Source: Thermohalobaculum sp039033215
GTDB taxonomy: Bacteria > Pseudomonadota > Alphaproteobacteria > Rhodobacterales > Rhodobacteraceae
Direction of reading: 5' to 3'
DNA: 64,000 nucleotides
Assembly (NCBI GenBank): GCA_039033215.1
Contig: JBCCDA010000008.1
Coordinates: 6,838-70,837 of the forward strand
Shown here: in pieces, positions 1 to 7,856 of the stretch
Layout: each line of letters opens with the position of its first letter
Position numbering within the stretch: the stretch's first letter is position 1
Translations under genes and position numbers: made by a program
Notes under the pieces: model-generated
The model's input: the letters and a program-made list of their open reading frames with translations, nothing else
Database searches by the model: none
Told to the model about the DNA's origin: nothing

Positions 1-1213
1 TGATCCCGGCCACATCCTGCTGGATCGCCATCCATCTGGTGAACGCGTCGGTCATGCCCGCGACCGCTGTACCGCGATCGCCGGTGAAGACGCCGGAGAC
101 ACCGCGGGGATGGAAGGCGGCGACGGCATGTGGCGGCACCTCGGCACCGGAGGGTTTGCCGGAGGTCGAAAGATCGACCATCTGCACCGCCAGGCCCTCG
201 GCCTTTACGAGGTCCCGGATGAAGCGCAGCTCGTCGCCCTTGGTGTCGAGGGTCCCAGCCACCAGAACGCGGCTTCCGCCACGGGCACGGGCAGCGATAG
301 GTGCGATGGGCTGGTTGGCCGAGGGGATCTCGGTGACTGTGCGGGCCGACGCCTCGATCACGCGCACGGGCACGGGACGGGACCATCTGGTCGGTAGGCT
401 GGGGTTGGAGACGTATACCTTCGCCGGTCCCCTGGCCGCGGGCGCGTCCTTGGGCAACCTGCCGTTTGCCCCGGCAGACGGCTCCGGCGTCTCGTCATGG
501 GCATGGCGCCCGACCCCCAGCAGCGCCTGCTGGAGATCGCGGTCTCCCGCAAGAACGCCTGAGTCCATCACCCGGTTGATCCGGCCGTTGACCATGATGG
601 CGATCTGCTCCGCCACAGCGCAGGCAACGCCGATGTTCTGCTCGATCACCAGGACGTCGATGTCACCTTCCTGACCCAGCCGCACCAGCATGTCCTCGAC
701 CTGCTGGACGATGACGGGAGCCAGTCCTTCGGTCGGCTCGTCCATCACCAGAAGCCGCGGGTTCAGGAGCAAGGCACGCGAGATCGCCAGCATCTGCTGC
801 TCGCCCCCCGAGAGCTGGGCGCCGCCGTTGGTGCGGCGTTCCGCAAGCCGGGGAAACGTCCCGTAGATCCGCTCGATCGTCCAGGCGCCGCCGCGCTTCT
901 CGACCAGCTTGAGGTGTTCATCCACTGTCAACGAACGCCAGAGGCGGCGGCCCTGAGGAACGTAACCGACCCCCATCCGGGCAATCTCGGCAGGCGACCG
1001 CCCGTTGATGATCTGGCCATCCAGCGTGATTATGCCCGAGGCAATGGGCTCCAGCCCCATGATCGCCTTGCAGAGCGTGGTCTTGCCCATGCCGTTGCGG
1101 CCCACCACCGACAGCACGCCGTGGTCCAGCGACAGGTCCACCCCCTGAAGCGCATGGCTCTGCCCGTAGTAGACGTTCAAGTCACGGATCTGAAGGTTCA
1201 CGGGGCTAGCCAT
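1..1213 (-). CDS. LivF-type ABC ATPase fused to a Tm-1-like/UPF0261 domain (partial)
   Basis: The frame opens at ATG 1213, overlapping the livG stop, and runs to base 1 with no stop, so at least 404 codons are present. Residues 1 to about 235 are a LivF ATPase: Walker A VGRNGMGKTT, signature LSGGEQQ, Walker B LLVMDEPTEGLAP and the VIEQN switch region. A Pro/Ala-rich linker follows at about 240-285. From roughly residue 300 the protein reads as the N-terminus of the Tm-1-like ATP-binding (UPF0261) family, with VLVAGTLDTKGDELRFIRD and GVFTGDRGTAVAGMTDAF. Normal LivF proteins stop near 235 residues. The ATPase half should power the LivHM pore. The role of the second domain is unknown; it is cytoplasmic and probably nucleotide-binding. 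The rest of the domain lies beyond the left edge. Confidence 0.88.
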   Translation of the reverse strand, partial: MASPVNLQIRDLNVYYGQSHALQGVDLSLDHGVLSVVGRNGMGKTTLCKAIMGLEPIASGIITLDGQIINGRSPAEIARMGVGYVPQGRRLWRSLTVDEHLKLVEKRGGAWTIERIYGTFPRLAERRTNGGAQLSGGEQQMLAISRALLLNPRLLVMDEPTEGLAPVIVQQVEDMLVRLGQEGDIDVLVIEQNIGVACAVAEQIAIMVNGRINRVMDSGVLAGDRDLQQALLGVGRHAHDETPEPSAGANGRLPKDAPAARGPAKVYVSNPSLPTRWSRPVPVRVIEASARTVTEIPSANQPIAPIAARARGGSRVLVAGTLDTKGDELRFIRDLVKAEGLAVQMVDLSTSGKPSGAEVPPHAVAAFHPRGVSGVFTGDRGTAVAGMTDAFTRWMAIQQDVAGI

Positions 1214-2012
1214 GACTGTGGCTCCCGTCCCCGAGGTAGAGCGCCTGGACCTCCTCGTCCTCCTCGATCTCGGCGGGTTTGCCCTCCTTGAAGATGCGCC
1301 CATTGTGCATCATCGTCACGCTCTCGGCGACGCGCAGTGCCACGTCCATGTCGTGTTCAATAATGATGAAGCCCATGTGATTGGGCAGACCCATTAGGAT
1401 CTCGATCAGCTCGGAGCGCTCGGTGGGCGAGAGACCCGCCGCCGGTTCGTCGAACAAGATGAAGCGCGGCGCCCCTGCCAGGGCCATCGCGATCTCCAGC
1501 TGGCGCTGCTGGCCGTAGGACAGCTCGGCCACCATGGTGTGGGCAACATCCTGCAGGTGGACCACCCGCACCAGGTTCTCGGCAGAGGCCATGAGCGCAT
1601 CGTTCCGCCGGGGTCTGAAGAACGAGAAGCGCGACCGCGACACCCCGCAGCACGAAAGATACACGTTGTCGAGGACGCTCAGCCCCGTGAAGAGGAGCGA
1701 GATCTGGTAGGTCCGTCGCAGGCCCCTGCGAATGCGCTCGTGCGGGGGGAAGGCGGTGATGTCCTCGCCGAAGAACCGGATGCTGCCCGAGGTCGATGGG
1801 AAGTCCCCGGTGACGCAGTTGAAGAGCGTGGTCTTGCCAGCGCCGTTCGATCCCAGCACCGCGCGCCGCTCGCCCGGACGAACGGTCAGGTCGATATCCT
1901 CCATCGCCGCCAGTGCGCCGAAGAACTTGGAGACGCCGCGCAGCTCCAGTGCATTCGCGGTTCCCGTCGCATGCAACCTGTCGGCAACGGTCTGGGTGAT
2001 CGGCGCGTTCAT
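1206..2012 (-). CDS. livG: Branched-chain amino acid-type ABC transporter ATPase LivG
   Basis: A 268-residue ATPase of the high-affinity hydrophobic amino acid (HAAT) ABC family. It shows Walker A GSNGAGKTT near residue 50, a shortened signature LSYGQQRQLEIA, Walker B FILFDEPAAGLSP and the LivG-typical switch IIIEHDMDVAL. I chose ATG 2012 because it overlaps the livM stop in an ATGA arrangement; the open frame continues upstream only as an out-of-frame reading of livM. It pairs with the LivF-like domain encoded next to form the ATPase dimer that drives uptake through LivHM. The transported compound cannot be read from this subunit, since Liv-type systems also carry urea, amides and aromatic acids. 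Confidence 0.93.
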   Translation of the reverse strand: MNAPITQTVADRLHATGTANALELRGVSKFFGALAAMEDIDLTVRPGERRAVLGSNGAGKTTLFNCVTGDFPSTSGSIRFFGEDITAFPPHERIRRGLRRTYQISLLFTGLSVLDNVYLSCCGVSRSRFSFFRPRRNDALMASAENLVRVVHLQDVAHTMVAELSYGQQRQLEIAMALAGAPRFILFDEPAAGLSPTERSELIEILMGLPNHMGFIIIEHDMDVALRVAESVTMMHNGRIFKEGKPAEIEEDEEVQALYLGDGSHSHG

Positions 2013-3055
2013 GGCGCCTCCCCGTCTCGCCCTGTCAGCGGGTCCTTGGACCGTGCACTTCGCAGCTTCTCCCAAAGGCCGAGCACGCCGTCCGGCGACC
2101 AGTAGACGATGGCGAGGAAGCCGAGTCCGATCAGGAGTTGGAAGCGGTCCCGCGCGAGGTCGAGCGCCACGAGTGCGTCGATGGCGTAGGTCTCGAGCAC
2201 GACGAAGATGAACGCACCGATGAAGGGCCCGATCGGGTGGCGCAAGCCGCCGATGACAGCGATGATCAGGATGTCGATGACGGGCCCGATGCCGGCGGTG
2301 CCGGGCGAGATCTGGCTGAGGTTCCAAGTCTGCAGAATGCCGCCGATCCCGGCCAGCAGAGCGGCGAAAGAATAGGCGGCGACCCGGTGCGCCGTGACAT
2401 TGAAGCCGAGTGCTGCCATGCGGCGAGGATTGTCGCGGATGCCCTGAAGTGTCAGCCCGAACGGCGCGCGCGAGAGGTACAAGACCACCAGAAAGCAGAC
2501 GACCGCCCAGAAGAGCGTGAGGTAGTAGAACGGTACCGCCTCCTGCCACGCGACACCGAAGAGCGGCGGCGGCAGGACGCCGTTGAACCCCGAGAAGCCG
2601 TTGAAGACGACGTAGTTCTGCCGCGTGAAGTAGAAGAACGCCGCCGCGATGGCGAGCGTGATCATGATGGTGTAGATGCCCTCGGTCCGCACCGCGAGCC
2701 AACCTGCCAGTGTGCCGAAGAGGACCGCGACGAACAGCGCCAGCGGGATGTTGATGTACCAGGGCCAGCCCATCGAGATCGTCTCGATCGCGGAGGGGCC
2801 GAAGATCGCGACCATGTAGCCGCCAACGCCTGCGATGGTCATCTGCACCAGGCTGACCATGCCGCCGTAGCCCGCAAGGAACATCAGGCTGAGCGCGATG
2901 ATGCCGGTGTAGAACGTCCGCCCGAAGATGTCGTTCAGGACGAAGTTTCCGGCGATTGCCGGCATGATCAGGAGCAGCAGCCCAAGCACGTAATACTGGG
3001 CGGGGATACGCTCGACCCAGGTGAGACCGGGATCGCGGGGCTCGACCAGCGCCAT
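2009..3055 (-). CDS. livM: Branched-chain amino acid-type ABC permease LivM
   Basis: A 348-residue inner-membrane permease with about 9-10 hydrophobic segments. The AGVGGYMVAIFGPSA and GLRHPIGPFIGAF stretches are characteristic of LivM, and a short polar C-terminal tail follows the last helix. It forms the translocation pore with LivH. It begins 3 bases after the livH stop and overlaps livG by 4 bases, so the permease and ATPase genes are almost certainly co-transcribed. The start MALVEPRDPG is supported by this spacing. Confidence 0.92.
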   Translation of the reverse strand: MALVEPRDPGLTWVERIPAQYYVLGLLLLIMPAIAGNFVLNDIFGRTFYTGIIALSLMFLAGYGGMVSLVQMTIAGVGGYMVAIFGPSAIETISMGWPWYINIPLALFVAVLFGTLAGWLAVRTEGIYTIMITLAIAAAFFYFTRQNYVVFNGFSGFNGVLPPPLFGVAWQEAVPFYYLTLFWAVVCFLVVLYLSRAPFGLTLQGIRDNPRRMAALGFNVTAHRVAAYSFAALLAGIGGILQTWNLSQISPGTAGIGPVIDILIIAVIGGLRHPIGPFIGAFIFVVLETYAIDALVALDLARDRFQLLIGLGFLAIVYWSPDGVLGLWEKLRSARSKDPLTGRDGEAP

Positions 3056-3058
3056 GGC

Positions 3059-4072
3059 CTACGCTCTCCCCATCAGGCCCTGTGGCCGGAAGGCGAGCAC
3101 GACGACCATGATCAGGAAGGTCAGGACAACCGCGTAGGTCGGCATGTAGACCGAGCCGAACTGATCCGCGAGCCCGATCAGAAGCGCTCCGATGGCGGCC
3201 CCGGGGATCGACCCCATGCCGCCGACGATGACCACGATCAGCGAATAGAGCAGGAAGCGGACATCCTCGCCCGGCGCGAGCGCCTGGAAGGTCCCGCCGA
3301 CCATGCCGGCAAGCCCCGCCAGGCCCGCCCCGAAGGCGAAGACCCCCGCGAAGACCAGCTGGATACGGGCACCCGTGGCGCTAAGCATATCGCGGTCGTC
3401 GACCCCTGCGCGGACCAGCATGCCGATCCGGGTGCGGTTCAGCAAAAGCCAGATACCGATCCCGATGGCGACGGCGGCAAAGAAGATCACGATCCGAACC
3501 AGCGGGTACTTCAGGAAGATCAGCTCGCCGGTCGATCGCTTGACGCCCGTGACCAGGAACGTCTCGATCGGACCCGAGAGCCAGCTTGGCGTGAGCACCT
3601 GGTAGAAGTCACCGCCCCAGATCCAGAGCATGATGTCGGCCATGACGATCGAGATGCCGATGGTGACCAGCGTCTGGCGCAGATCCTCGCCCTCCATCCG
3701 CCGGAACACGACCCATTGCAGCAGGACGCCGAAGGCGGCGACAGCGATGAAGGCCACCGGGAAGGCGATCAGCCAGTATCCCGTGAGATCCGCGATCTCG
3801 TAGCCGATGTATCCGCCAAGCAGATACAGCGACCCGTGCGCCAGATTCACATTTCGCATGAGCCCAAAGATCAACGTGAAGCCTGAGGCGACGAGGAAAT
3901 AGAGCCCACCGAGGGTTACCCCGTTGAATAGCGCGTTGAGGAAGATCTTCTTGCGCCCAATCAGATCGACCAGCCACGCCGGCCAGACGGCGAACACCAT
4001 CCATAGAACGATCACCACGAACGCGACGAACACCGCGGTCCAGACCGGATAGCGCTGGGCAAATGATCTCAA
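3059..4072 (-). CDS. livH: Branched-chain amino acid-type ABC permease LivH
   Basis: A 337-residue permease with an N-terminal anchor helix at about residues 10-35 and then the LivH core. The family hallmark GLYFLVASGFTLIFGLMRNVNLAHG lies near residues 55-80, and the C-terminal IVGGMGSIPGAAIGALLIGL loop is present. The N-terminus is longer than in compact LivH proteins (about 290 residues) because of the additional first helix. It follows the araC-family gene after a 156-base gap that contains a motif also found upstream of the binding-protein gene, so transcription may be boosted internally here. Confidence 0.92.
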   Translation of the reverse strand: MRSFAQRYPVWTAVFVAFVVIVLWMVFAVWPAWLVDLIGRKKIFLNALFNGVTLGGLYFLVASGFTLIFGLMRNVNLAHGSLYLLGGYIGYEIADLTGYWLIAFPVAFIAVAAFGVLLQWVVFRRMEGEDLRQTLVTIGISIVMADIMLWIWGGDFYQVLTPSWLSGPIETFLVTGVKRSTGELIFLKYPLVRIVIFFAAVAIGIGIWLLLNRTRIGMLVRAGVDDRDMLSATGARIQLVFAGVFAFGAGLAGLAGMVGGTFQALAPGEDVRFLLYSLIVVIVGGMGSIPGAAIGALLIGLADQFGSVYMPTYAVVLTFLIMVVVLAFRPQGLMGRA

Positions 4073-4184
4073 GACCAGATCTCCCCACTGACTGCGACGC
4101 CCTCTTGCCCACGCGACAGGTGCATGTGCACCTCACCGAGCCGCATCGCGGTCGAGACGGTACGCCCGGCAGCATCCGTTCTGC

Positions 4185-4199
4185 ATACCGCGCAGTCTG
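4185..4199 (-). promoter_or_regulatory. Candidate regulator-binding motif upstream of livH
   Basis: On the minus strand this reads CAGACTGCGCGGTAT. The same 15-mer with one change (CAGACTTCGCGGTAT) occurs at 7806-7820 upstream of the binding-protein gene of the same operon. Both lie about 110-130 bases before a start codon. I infer an operator, perhaps for the AraC regulator encoded between them; no binding data exist. Confidence 0.4.
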
Positions 4200-4228
4200 A
4201 TCGGGTGGCTGCGCATCGGGTAATCTGC

Positions 4229-5056
4229 TCAGACGAAGTTGGCCACGCGCCGATAGTCGGTGGGTGGGATGCCCACATTGCAGGTGAAGAACCGCGTGAA
4301 GCTGGCCTGGCTGGCGAACCCCAGGTCCAGTCCGATGTCCGTCACCGATTTCGACGTCTTCATGAGGTCGTCGATCGCATGCTCGGCTTTCAGCGTGTTC
4401 ATGTAGAGGTTGGGGGTAATCCCCATCTGCATCTTGAAGAGCTTGAAGAAATGCGGACGAGAGAGGCCCACGCCACGCGCCAGATCCTCCATCGCACCGT
4501 CTTCGGCATAGCTCTCCTGCATCAGTCGAAGCGAACGCCGGACCCGGAAGTCGTTGAAGCGACGGCGAAAATCCCGCAGTCGCGCCCGGTCGCGCAGCCC
4601 TTGCCAGGAATTGTCGAAGCAAAGCCACGTCGTCTCGAACAGGAATCCGTCGAACCGCTCGGAGGCGCAATCGTCCAACAGCAGCGACGTCAACCGTCCA
4701 ACCCAGATCTCAACTTCCGGGGTCATATGCACAGCCGGGCTGCCGAAGCTGAGCGCAAACTCGGCTGAACGGCTGTTCTCGAGGAACCACATCGGTTTGA
4801 TGTAGAGCGTGAGCACGTAGCTGGCGCCCTCATCCGGGAATGGTTCGAAACTGTGTGGCTCCCAGGGGCTGACTGCGATCCCCTGAGTCTGATCCAGGAT
4901 CAATTCGGTGTCACAGACTTTGAGACGGCCCCGTGCGCCACCCAGATAGAAGATCAGATGCCCTTCGCGGTGCGCGTGCGTTATCAGGGGTTTGTCGAGC
5001 TCATAGAGCGTTGCGCGCCCGAACGAGCCATGATGGACGGAAAGCGCCCTGGCCAT
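4229..5056 (-). CDS. AraC-family transcriptional regulator
   Basis: A 275-residue cytoplasmic regulator. The N-terminal half (about 1-110) is a cupin-like sensor with THAHREGHLIFYLGG and SPWEPHSF. The last 100 residues hold the two AraC helix-turn-helix motifs, with DLARGVGLSRPHFFKLFK and VTDIGLDLGFASQASFTRFF. I chose ATG 5056 rather than the longer frames because GGAGG lies 8 bases upstream of it. The gene sits inside the transporter operon, between the dehydrogenase-like gene and livH, so it probably controls this operon in response to the transported compound or a product. The effector is unknown. Confidence 0.9.
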   Translation of the reverse strand: MARALSVHHGSFGRATLYELDKPLITHAHREGHLIFYLGGARGRLKVCDTELILDQTQGIAVSPWEPHSFEPFPDEGASYVLTLYIKPMWFLENSRSAEFALSFGSPAVHMTPEVEIWVGRLTSLLLDDCASERFDGFLFETTWLCFDNSWQGLRDRARLRDFRRRFNDFRVRRSLRLMQESYAEDGAMEDLARGVGLSRPHFFKLFKMQMGITPNLYMNTLKAEHAIDDLMKTSKSVTDIGLDLGFASQASFTRFFTCNVGIPPTDYRRVANFV

Positions 5057-5152
5057 AGTCATTTCCTCCCAGCGGACCGTCGTTCCGAGCACGGCGCGGT
5101 CTCTTGACGAAAAGAGTGCGCCCGATTCGGAGGCGTTGGCAACCAGACGGTG

Positions 5153-5165
5153 GTCTCAATGAGAC
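5153..5165. promoter_or_regulatory. Perfect 13-bp palindrome between two operon genes
   Basis: GTCTCAATGAGAC is a perfect inverted repeat around one central base, flanked by CCAGA and TCTGG that can extend it. It lies in the gap between the dehydrogenase-like gene and the araC gene. It could be an operator or a small mRNA hairpin; there is no U-tract, so I do not call it a terminator. Confidence 0.35.
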
Positions 5166-5171
5166 TCTGGG

Positions 5172-6362
5172 TCATTGAATCGCGTTTTGTTCCGGTCTCA
5201 CTCCGTTGCGGCGTGCATGCTGCAGGTCGCTGCCGTGCACTGTGTTCAGGATGTCGAGGACGGCATCACGGCGCAGCGGGACGGGCGCGTTGCCCAAGGC
5301 TCGGTCGCGGGCGGCAAGTTCGGCAGCGGCCGGCAGGTCGTCCGCAGCTATTCCGAACGCATCAAGCGTGCGGACAAGCGGCAGGCGATCCATTAGGCGT
5401 TGTAGCCCAAGCCACAGGGGCTGGCCGTCCGGCAAGCCAAGGCTGCGGCTGACGGCTTCGAGGCGCATTTCGGACCGGGCCGCGTAGGTGCGCGCGAGCT
5501 CCGGGATCAGGATGCCTCCCAGGGCGCTTGGGTCGATCGGCGCGCGGGAAACCGCCGCCACGGCGTTCGAGATTGCATGAACGGCACACAAGCCCTTCTG
5601 CAAGGCAAGCGAGCTGTTGAGCCCCGCCGCCATCATCTCGCGTCGGCAACCGAGGTCGTCGTCCCGCAGCACCCGGTGCACGTTTGCAGCAACCCGACCA
5701 AGCGCATCCAGCGCCAGCGCATCGGCCGGAGGATTGTATGCCGGGGCCAGAAATCCATCGATCCCGCGGGCCAGGACACCCGCCGCCGCAATGGCGCTCT
5801 CGGCCCGGCTAGAGCCAATCGCAAGCGAGGGATCGCAGATCGTCACGGTCGGGATCAGATGCGGCGAGCTCAGCATGACCTGTCCGCCGGTATCCAGCTT
5901 CACCCGGGTGTAGTCGGTGATCGCAGAGGCAAAGCCGAGGATCCCGGGGACCGAGTAGAGATCCGGCAAGACCGGAGTAATCCGCTGCGCGCCGCCTTCC
6001 TCTCGCGACAGGGCGGCGATGGGCTCGTCATAGGCGATTGCGACACGGGCAACTTTGGCCAGATCCATTGCACGGTTCGAGCCAAAGGCGATGAGCACGT
6101 CGCAATCACTGGTGCGATACCGCTCGGCGATCTCACGGGCTGCGGTCTCGGTCGCCCGCGTCGTGACGGCCGAAAAGGTCTGGGCCCTGGTACGGATCGG
6201 AAAGCTGGAGAAGAACCGCTCGGCGATCGGGCCGCGCACATGCGCGTCTTCGGCCACGACGAAGGGGCGGCGCTTCGAGTGTCGCTCCATCTCCGAATGC
6301 AGCGCATCTTCCAGCACATTGTCCGCAAAGTGGACCCGGGTCAGGAAGTTGATAAGTGTCAT
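5172..6362 (-). CDS. Iron-containing alcohol dehydrogenase-like protein lacking the metal ligands
   Basis: A 396-residue protein of the iron-dependent alcohol dehydrogenase/maleylacetate reductase fold. The nucleotide-binding part shows FGSNRAMDLAK (about 93-103), and the helical part shows YNPPADALALDALG (about 209-222) and HAISNAVAAVSRAP. The four positions that bind iron in classical members (Asp, His, His, His) read Gly195, Arg199, Asn266 and Ile276 by my alignment to the family motifs. The protein is therefore either metal-free, as described for some maleylacetate reductases, or no longer a dehydrogenase. It lies between the binding-protein gene and the araC gene, so it probably acts on the imported compound or a breakdown product. 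The substrate is unknown. Confidence 0.78.
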   Translation of the reverse strand: MTLINFLTRVHFADNVLEDALHSEMERHSKRRPFVVAEDAHVRGPIAERFFSSFPIRTRAQTFSAVTTRATETAAREIAERYRTSDCDVLIAFGSNRAMDLAKVARVAIAYDEPIAALSREEGGAQRITPVLPDLYSVPGILGFASAITDYTRVKLDTGGQVMLSSPHLIPTVTICDPSLAIGSSRAESAIAAAGVLARGIDGFLAPAYNPPADALALDALGRVAANVHRVLRDDDLGCRREMMAAGLNSSLALQKGLCAVHAISNAVAAVSRAPIDPSALGGILIPELARTYAARSEMRLEAVSRSLGLPDGQPLWLGLQRLMDRLPLVRTLDAFGIAADDLPAAAELAARDRALGNAPVPLRRDAVLDILNTVHGSDLQHARRNGVRPEQNAIQ

Positions 6363-6439
6363 CGTGGCCTACCGATTACGGTGCCCGTTGACCGGATGTT
6401 TTGGCTGGGGACCCTTGCCCCCAGCCATCCCTCGTCAGA

Positions 6440-7693
6440 TCAATAGACCTTGCACTCGGGGTTCTCCCGGCTCGGCAGGCCGATCCCGGCGAACTTGTCC
6501 TTGTCGATCCCCATTGTCTGATTCACGCCCTCGACAACACGGACGAGCTTGTTGGACAGGGTTCCGTCGTCCAGCTCCACCACCTCGGTCACGAAGTTCG
6601 TACCGATGGCCTGGCGGTTCTCGTCAAGCGCGATCTTGCCATTCGGCGCGTCGAGTTCGAGCCCGGCGAGACACTGCCGGAAGCCAGCGTGACCATCGGA
6701 GAGGTCGCCCCCGACTTCTTCCATGCAGGTCGCCATCGCCATTGTGGCGTTGTAGTAGCCGGTGGCCATCAACGCTGGGCTGGGGAAGCGATCTTCAGGC
6801 GCAAAGAGGTCCTGGTACGCCTTGACGAATTCCAGCCACTTCGGGTTGTCCCAGTCATCCGCCTGAGGACCCGAGGATGGCACCCCTATCAGGGCATCCT
6901 TGGCCGATCCCTTCGAGTTCAGAACCGTGCCATCCACCATGATCGTGCCGCCAATCAGGTTAGCGTCACCACCTGCCTGCTGGTACTGGTTCAGGAAGTT
7001 GACGGCGTCACCCCCGCCAAGCCCCAGATAGATCGCATCCACATCGTCCGGCAGTGCCGCGATGATCGAAGCGAAGTCCTTGGTGCCGAGCGGGACCCAG
7101 AAGCGATCCGTGATCTCGCCACCTGCCTGGCAGAACTCCAGCGCAAAGCCGAAAACCTGCGTGTAGATGAACGAGTAGTCCTCACCAATGGTCGCAACGG
7201 TGCGGTAGCCCTTTTCGTCGTAGACATACTGGCCCAAACCAGCGGACCATTGGGCGCCGTCCATGTTGAACCGGAAGAAGTTCTCTGACGGGGTGACGTA
7301 AGTCGTCTCCTGCGCACCGGAGATCCCGTTGATGAAGGTCACCTGCGGCTGCGTCTTCGAATAGTCGCGGAGCGCGATCCCCTCGGACCCCGAAAGCGGG
7401 CCGATCAGGATGTCGACCTTGTCCTGCTCGACGACCTTGCGCGCTGCGCGCACCGCGCTGTCGGGGCTTGCATCGGTCGCGGCGATGATCACTTCGATCG
7501 GGCGCCCGCCCGCTTCGTTCTGCAACTCCTCGAGTGCCACCTTGAACCCGCGCAGGCCATCTTCGCCCAGCACCGTATATGTGCCTTCAAGCGTCGCCAG
7601 AAAACCGATCTTCAGTGGCTCCGCTGCCATCGCGGTTGTACCCGCGGACATGAAGGCCAGGACCGACGCTGCGGCAAGAAGTTTCTTGCTCAT
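6440..7693 (-). CDS. Liv-type ABC substrate-binding protein
   Basis: A 417-residue periplasmic binding protein (Peripla_BP_6/LivK class). It starts with a Sec signal, MSKKLLAAASVLAFMSAG..AMAAE, cleaved near residue 24, followed by LKIGFLATLEGTYTVLGEDG. The interior VDILIGPLSGSEGIALRDY is typical of the amide/aromatic branch of the family. Start ATG 7693 has GGGAGG about 7 bases upstream; the open frame continues further but without a signal peptide. It is the first gene of the operon that contains livHMGF, so it delivers the ligand to LivHM. The C-terminus ends with Cys-Lys-Val-Tyr. Substrate class cannot be fixed from sequence. Confidence 0.92.
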   Translation of the reverse strand: MSKKLLAAASVLAFMSAGTTAMAAEPLKIGFLATLEGTYTVLGEDGLRGFKVALEELQNEAGGRPIEVIIAATDASPDSAVRAARKVVEQDKVDILIGPLSGSEGIALRDYSKTQPQVTFINGISGAQETTYVTPSENFFRFNMDGAQWSAGLGQYVYDEKGYRTVATIGEDYSFIYTQVFGFALEFCQAGGEITDRFWVPLGTKDFASIIAALPDDVDAIYLGLGGGDAVNFLNQYQQAGGDANLIGGTIMVDGTVLNSKGSAKDALIGVPSSGPQADDWDNPKWLEFVKAYQDLFAPEDRFPSPALMATGYYNATMAMATCMEEVGGDLSDGHAGFRQCLAGLELDAPNGKIALDENRQAIGTNFVTEVVELDDGTLSNKLVRVVEGVNQTMGIDKDKFAGIGLPSRENPECKVY

Positions 7694-7805
7694 TGTTTCC
7701 TCCCAGATCTTTCGCGTATCCAAGCGCTCGCCAGGCGGCGACGCCGACAGGAAAAGACCGTACGGCACACCAGTGCCTGCAGCGATTTCGGTTGGTGTAG
7801 CCGCT

Positions 7806-7820
7806 ATACCGCGAAGTCTG
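7806..7820 (-). promoter_or_regulatory. Candidate regulator-binding motif upstream of the Liv binding-protein gene
   Basis: On the minus strand CAGACTTCGCGGTAT, 14 of 15 bases identical to the motif at 4185-4199 in the same operon. It is about 113 bases upstream of the binding-protein start, within the only sizeable upstream gap of the operon, where the main promoter is expected. Confidence 0.42.
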
Positions 7821-7856
7821 CATTTTTGCGCGTAGGGCCGGACCGCCGCCAAGCCA

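Noticed and set aside
2138..3886. A 582-codon plus-strand open frame across livM and livH
   Set aside because: It is the antisense shadow of two clear permease genes; its translation is a low-complexity Asp/Arg/His/Gln-rich string without motifs or a ribosome site.
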